DNA of 7,421 nt. Source: an uncultured Prevotella sp. Its GTDB lineage: Bacteria; Bacteroidota; Bacteroidia; Bacteroidales; Bacteroidaceae. A program made the position numbers and the translations under genes. Below the pieces are notes generated by a model, which was not told where the DNA came from, did not search any database, and worked only from the letters and a program-made list of their open reading frames with translations. Each line of letters starts with the position of its first letter. Position 1 is the stretch's first letter. Below, piece after piece: positions 3,861-7,421 of the stretch. The DNA is taken from positions 1-7,421 of the forward strand of contig CAAGLS010000023.1 of the NCBI GenBank assembly GCA_900770845.1, given 5' to 3'.

Positions 3861-6722
3861 ATGAGAAAAGTCATCATACTTATAGCCTTAGCTCTTTTCC
3901 ATGTCTCAGTGATGCTGGCGCAGGGCTTTGAGACAAGCATATCAATGGCATTGAAGCATGATGCAGCTCTTATTGTTTTCAACGCTTCCGAGTCCGCTCA
4001 AGTATCCGGCATACTCGCGAGTGGAAGTGTGAGGTTCACCTCGCCCAATGGAAGCCTCAGAATCCTCGCCGCCGACAAATATGGATACGAGGCTCTTGTA
4101 TACGAGTCATTCCCGTCGATGGCCCCCAAGGGCGGCAATGACGTTTTCGAGCAGGTTGGGCTTGAGACTGCGAGGCTGAATAATCTCGATCCCGTTAGAA
4201 TCTACCTGCGCGTCTCAAGCGCAGAAGTCAGCCAGCTCAGGATTCTTGTCCTTGGACCTAACTCTGCCATGCAGCTGCCTCCCCCCGGATTGGGGGCAGA
4301 GACTAAAAGGGTGAGGGCCTCTTCCCTTTCGATTGCCAGCGAGAGTGCGATGCGCGCGAACATCATCAGCCGCCTCAATCGGAGCTTGGAGGCTTCCGGC
4401 GCTCTGTGGAGGGCTGGCGACACCCCCTTCAGCCGCAAGTCCTACGAGGAGAAGAAAGAGTTGTTCGGCGGCGAAGTACCTAAGTTCAACGATGCCGAGT
4501 ATTATATCGGTGGTGTTTTTGAGGTGGACAACTCGGCCACCGTGCATGCCTACAACTCAGACTATGTTCCCGACTTCGACTGGCGCACGCGCCATAGTGC
4601 CACCACCAAAGGCTCTCCCTACTTTCAGGATGAGGTGACAGGCTGGATCACACCCGTGAAGGACCAAGCCCGTTGCGGATCTTGCTGGGCTTTCTCCGCA
4701 GTAGGAGCCATGGAGTCAGTGGCAAAGCTCTACCGCAACACGACCTACGACTTTGACTTGGCCGAGCAGGAGGTGGTGTCGTGCTCTGACGGGTGGGGAT
4801 GCCACGGAGGCTTTGCCTCAGATGCCTTGGACTATATCTGCAACAACATGATCCAGGATGAGCAGTCGTTCCCCTACATGGCGCAAGACCGCCCATGCTC
4901 TGAGAAAGGAAAGCCCCTTTATGCCATTAAGAATGCTGGGATGAGACTATTCTCTCCCTCTGGGAACGAGTCGGCTTCCACAGACACCTTGAAATCCATG
5001 ATTCTAATGAGTCCTCTTGCAGGCAATGTCAACTCATGGAGCCATTCTATGACTCTTGTCGGCTATCGGACAATAAAGGCGGGTGATGTGGTTTACGAGC
5101 ATTACAATACCAAGATTGCAGTCCAGCCGGGAGATTCCCGCATTGGCAAGACCGCGTGGATATTCAAGAACAGCTGGGGCGAACAATGGGGCGACCATGG
5201 CTTCCTGTATGCTTTTGTCAACATCAGCAACATGGCAAACTCTGCAGCACCCACCCTCCCGTTTGATTTCAAGTATTATCCGGCCAACAACCCCTCGGCT
5301 GCCTCGCGTGAACTGAGATCTGCATTGCTCACGCCCGCGCGAGCCTACGACATGGACAATGACGGCTACTACTGGTGGGGCATCGGTCCAAGGCCGGACA
5401 ATCTTCCAGCGAATGCCCAGTGGGAGGAGGACGGTGATGACAGCGACGCTTCAATTGGCCCTATGGACAAGTATGGCTCACCCACGCTCTTAAAAGACTA
5501 CGATTTCTACATCAAGGACAATGCGGAGGACATGGGCTTCGAGCCGAACACTACTGTCAAGGATGACAACTTCTGGAGCGCACCGGAGGTTTGGGTAAGG
5601 CATGAACAAGATGGAGTGATGGAACATCAGAACCCTCAAAGTAATAAGATTAATCATATTTATGTGCGGGTCTGGAACCGCGGACAAAAGACATCCCCTG
5701 AATCGATGGTGACCGCCTATTGGGCGAAGGCTGGGACAAACCTACAGTGGCCTGAGGCTTGGACGGGCATTATGAGAGTTGATAATATACCTGTGGGTGG
5801 ACTCGTTACTGATTTTGGTCACATTCCTGTATTGAGGCCTGGAGAGTCTGCTGTTGTTTCCATCCCTTGGAAAGTCCCTAGACTGGAAAATTTCACCTCT
5901 ATCAGCGATCCCGCCATAAGTGGTGACAACCTGTGGCATTTCTGCCTGTTGCTGATGATTGCGGACAGGAATGACGGCCCCACCTATCCCAGTTGTCCCG
6001 ATATTCAAGACTTCGTTACATTTAACAACAATGTGGCCCAAAGGAATGTGACAATAATTAAGGCCGACTCCAGCTCCTCCTATGAGGGTACTGTCTCCAT
6101 CATGAACCACCTCAACCAACAAGAGGCTTACAGCCTTGAGGTGGTGGAATTGTCGAATCCAGCCTTAGCGCCCTCAAGTCCTTTTGAAGTCCCACATACG
6201 GTGTTCGGCAATGCGAGGGTGCAGTTGAGCATGTCACCACAGGTTTTCTCCGCCTGGAATGCGGGTGGTGGTAAGGGATCGAATGTAAGAGGCACGAGCA
6301 GTCCCTACGTTCAAGAAATCATTTCAACAACGGGTTGTCTAAGCAACATCATCCTCGGTCCTAAAGAGATAGGGCTTGTCAAGCTGAGTGTGAATTTTAC
6401 AAATACGCTGCCCATTGGCACCAAGCCCGAGAAGCATACCCTTCTACTCCGGCAAAAGGACAAGAACGGAAAGGTGGTTGGAGGGGAGACTTTCGAAATC
6501 TTCCGTGACCCGAGGGTGGAATTGTATCCTGGCATCGACGCGATTTGGCAAGGTGCCACGGTAAAGCTTTGCGCGACAGGTGTGGACGAGGAAGCCGACT
6601 ACCAGTGGTTTGACTCTCGCGGGAACATGGTGTCTCAGGGGCAGACAATGACCTGCACGCCCCTAAGGGACGAGAAGTACATGGTGGAAGTGACGGCGAG
6701 AAAGGACGGTTATCTTGCATGA
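3861..6722 (+). CDS. Secreted papain-like (C1A) cysteine peptidase, C-terminus cut by in-frame stop
   Basis: The 953-residue product begins with a signal peptide (residues 1-20, IILIALALFHVSVMLA, cleavage near LAQ-G). A pro-region follows to about residue 235, including SYEEKKELFGG (194-204). The peptidase domain (about 237-470) has the oxyanion-hole Gln269 (VKDQ), nucleophile Cys275 (CGSCWAFS), His395 (SHSMTLVGY) and Asn437 (KNSWGEQWG). Cys272, Cys308 and Cys314 (CHGG) are placed as in the usual papain disulfides. The catalytic set is complete, so this part should be active. Downstream are a Ca-binding-like loop DMDNDGYYW (497-505), a CARDB-like beta domain about 597-735 (HIYVRVWNRG, HFCLLLMIADRND, FNNNVAQRN), and an Ig/PKD-like domain about 885-950. 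The reading frame stops at TGA 6720-6722, yet the same frame continues as a T9SS sorting domain. The intact protein would be 1045 residues and cell-surface or extracellular; without the tag it may stay in the periplasm. The start at 3861 fits the signal peptide. Confidence 0.9.
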   Translation: MRKVIILIALALFHVSVMLAQGFETSISMALKHDAALIVFNASESAQVSGILASGSVRFTSPNGSLRILAADKYGYEALVYESFPSMAPKGGNDVFEQVGLETARLNNLDPVRIYLRVSSAEVSQLRILVLGPNSAMQLPPPGLGAETKRVRASSLSIASESAMRANIISRLNRSLEASGALWRAGDTPFSRKSYEEKKELFGGEVPKFNDAEYYIGGVFEVDNSATVHAYNSDYVPDFDWRTRHSATTKGSPYFQDEVTGWITPVKDQARCGSCWAFSAVGAMESVAKLYRNTTYDFDLAEQEVVSCSDGWGCHGGFASDALDYICNNMIQDEQSFPYMAQDRPCSEKGKPLYAIKNAGMRLFSPSGNESASTDTLKSMILMSPLAGNVNSWSHSMTLVGYRTIKAGDVVYEHYNTKIAVQPGDSRIGKTAWIFKNSWGEQWGDHGFLYAFVNISNMANSAAPTLPFDFKYYPANNPSAASRELRSALLTPARAYDMDNDGYYWWGIGPRPDNLPANAQWEEDGDDSDASIGPMDKYGSPTLLKDYDFYIKDNAEDMGFEPNTTVKDDNFWSAPEVWVRHEQDGVMEHQNPQSNKINHIYVRVWNRGQKTSPESMVTAYWAKAGTNLQWPEAWTGIMRVDNIPVGGLVTDFGHIPVLRPGESAVVSIPWKVPRLENFTSISDPAISGDNLWHFCLLLMIADRNDGPTYPSCPDIQDFVTFNNNVAQRNVTIIKADSSSSYEGTVSIMNHLNQQEAYSLEVVELSNPALAPSSPFEVPHTVFGNARVQLSMSPQVFSAWNAGGGKGSNVRGTSSPYVQEIISTTGCLSNIILGPKEIGLVKLSVNFTNTLPIGTKPEKHTLLLRQKDKNGKVVGGETFEIFRDPRVELYPGIDAIWQGATVKLCATGVDEEADYQWFDSRGNMVSQGQTMTCTPLRDEKYMVEVTARKDGYLA

Positions 6723-6998
6723 TCGGAGATCCTTGTTAAGGCTGCTGAGGGAAGTATGATTGTTTCTCCCACTCCTGTCAAGTCGGACCTGACGGTCTCC
6801 TATGACCTTCCAAATGGAGAGTACCAACTTCTCATCACTGGAGCCCAGAGCCAGGTGAGGTTTGGGGAATACACCCTTGACAGCACCCAAAATGAGATTA
6901 CGGTCAATGTCTCTGGTTTGCCAAAGGGTATCTACATCGCCACAATCATCGGACGGGACGGACAGCCGCAGGAGTCCGTGAAGTTCGTCAAGGAATAG
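6723..6998 (+). pseudogene. T9SS type A sorting domain detached from the peptidase by a TGA
   Basis: This is 91 codons in the same frame as the peptidase gene, starting immediately after its TGA and ending in TAG. The sequence has the hallmarks of the C-terminal Por/type IX secretion sorting domain: VSPTPVKSDLTVSYDL near the start, a central ITGAQSQVRFGEYTL, and NVSGLPKGIYIATII then KFVKE at the end. This domain normally directs export across the outer membrane and is then cleaved and replaced by a lipopolysaccharide anchor. It is probably the original C-terminus of the peptidase. Separate translation from ATG 6756 (preceded by GAGGGAAGT) is possible but would lack a signal peptide. Alternatives are stop-codon readthrough, a recent nonsense mutation, or a sequencing or assembly error. 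Confidence 0.85.
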
Positions 6999-7007
6999 TT
7001 CTTTTCC

Positions 7008-7046
7008 GAGGGGAGAGGAATGCCTCGCGGCTTTTCCTCCCCCCTC
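7008..7046 (+). terminator. Probable hairpin terminator after the peptidase gene
   Basis: GAGGGGAGAGGAA (7008-7020) pairs with TTCCTCCCCCCTC (7034-7046) with one mismatch in 13, around a 13-base loop. The following sequence (TCATGTTCAACTTTT) is only moderately T-rich, so termination may be partial. Confidence 0.6.
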
Positions 7047-7074
7047 TCATGTTCAACTTTTAATTTATTGGATT

Positions 7075-7421
7075 ATGGATTTGAAACATTACGCACTGTC
7101 TCTGCTGCTCCTCCTCTTTGCATTGACGGTAAAGGGCCAGGAATGGCATGAGTTTCATGTGGAGACTCCGGGAACGCTGCAGGAGGTTATGGGTGAGGGA
7201 GCCGAGGAATTGACACATGTCAGAGTGACGGGGACAATCAACGACAAGGACATCAAATATCTCCACTATCTGGCCTGGTCCGTACCCCCTAAGTCTACAG
7301 GTATGGCTGACGATGCCTATCTGAGGATGGTTATGCGGACGGAAGAGGAAGACTCGTTTCGGGTAAAACTGAAGTATCTCGATCTGGAGGATGCCCGCAT
7401 GGTGAACGACGCATTGCCAGA
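7075..7421 (+). CDS. N-terminus of a secreted BspA-like (leucine-rich-repeat type) surface protein, cut by window edge
   Basis: The open frame runs from ATG 7075 to the window end, 115 complete codons. It starts with a signal peptide (KHYALSLLLLLFALTVKGQ, cleavage near residue 20-23). The mature part begins EWHEFHVETPGTLQEVMGEG, then has LTHVRVTGTINDKDIKYLHYLAW and finally LKYLDLEDARMVNDALP. The order 'G-T-L-x-x-x-(I/M)-G ... L-x-V-x-G-x-(I/L)-N-x-x-D-I-x-x-L ... LDL-x-x-A-x-(I/M)-V' is typical of the N-terminal region of Bacteroidales BspA-like leucine-rich-repeat surface proteins, from memory. No repeats lie in the visible part, so this is a family-level guess. It follows the peptidase gene after a 76-base gap containing a hairpin. 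No obvious promoter fits between, so it may depend on readthrough. Confidence 0.65.
   Translation, partial: MDLKHYALSLLLLLFALTVKGQEWHEFHVETPGTLQEVMGEGAEELTHVRVTGTINDKDIKYLHYLAWSVPPKSTGMADDAYLRMVMRTEEEDSFRVKLKYLDLEDARMVNDALP

Noticed and set aside
3667..3864. 65-codon plus-strand ORF with a TTG start across the leader
   Set aside because: It overlaps the structured leader and runs into the peptidase start, with a non-standard start and no binding site; the Shine-Dalgarno-led mini-ORF in another frame fits better.
6720..6722. TGA read as tryptophan by a reassigned genetic code
   Set aside because: The ligase and the NimA-like gene both end naturally at TGA, so TGA is a normal stop in this organism.
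6720..6722. TGA as a selenocysteine codon
   Set aside because: It lies in a linker before a sorting domain, not at a catalytic cysteine site, and no convincing selenocysteine-insertion hairpin is evident immediately downstream.

Overview
The window looks like a chromosomal segment of a Bacteroidales bacterium, most likely Prevotella or a close relative. Three things point there: a C-terminal type IX secretion (T9SS) sorting domain; promoter boxes of the Bacteroidetes type (TTTG about 20 nt before TAnnTTTG); and the start of a BspA-like secreted protein. The taxon is inferred from these features, not from a database match.

Left block (1-3300, minus strand). Three closely packed genes read leftwards from a promoter near 3110. 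They are a divergent NAD+-dependent DNA ligase of the LigA family (1106-3082), a NimA-like flavin-binding protein of the pyridoxamine-phosphate-oxidase fold (605-1093), and a small lipoprotein with a TonB-C-terminal-like domain (177-608). Spacing is 12 nt, then a 4-nt ATGA overlap, so they probably form one operon. The ligase keeps the KxDG lysine, zinc finger, HhH and BRCT regions, but differs from housekeeping LigA at two nucleotide-binding positions and is probably a second, specialised ligase.

The block is flanked by two same-orientation copies of a short non-coding element of about 194 bp. The full copy (3300-3493) has terminal inverted repeats of about 23 bp and a large internal imperfect hairpin, so it looks like a MITE. 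The left copy (1-142) is cut by the window edge. Over the shared part they differ at one base in about 141.

Right block (3494-7421, plus strand). A promoter at 3557-3588 precedes an untranslated leader of about 265 nt. The leader holds hairpins and two mini-ORFs; the second has a strong Shine-Dalgarno sequence and stops one base before the next gene. That gene (3861-6722) encodes a large secreted papain-like cysteine peptidase with a signal peptide, pro-region, complete catalytic residues, a Ca-binding-like loop and beta-rich C-terminal domains. A single in-frame TGA at 6720-6722 separates it from a T9SS sorting domain that continues in the same frame to 6998. A hairpin terminator (7008-7046) and the truncated start of a second secreted, BspA-like protein (7075 to the edge) follow.

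The most notable points are the stop codon detaching the sorting domain, the mini-ORF leader, the paired MITEs around the ligase operon and the altered ligase active site.
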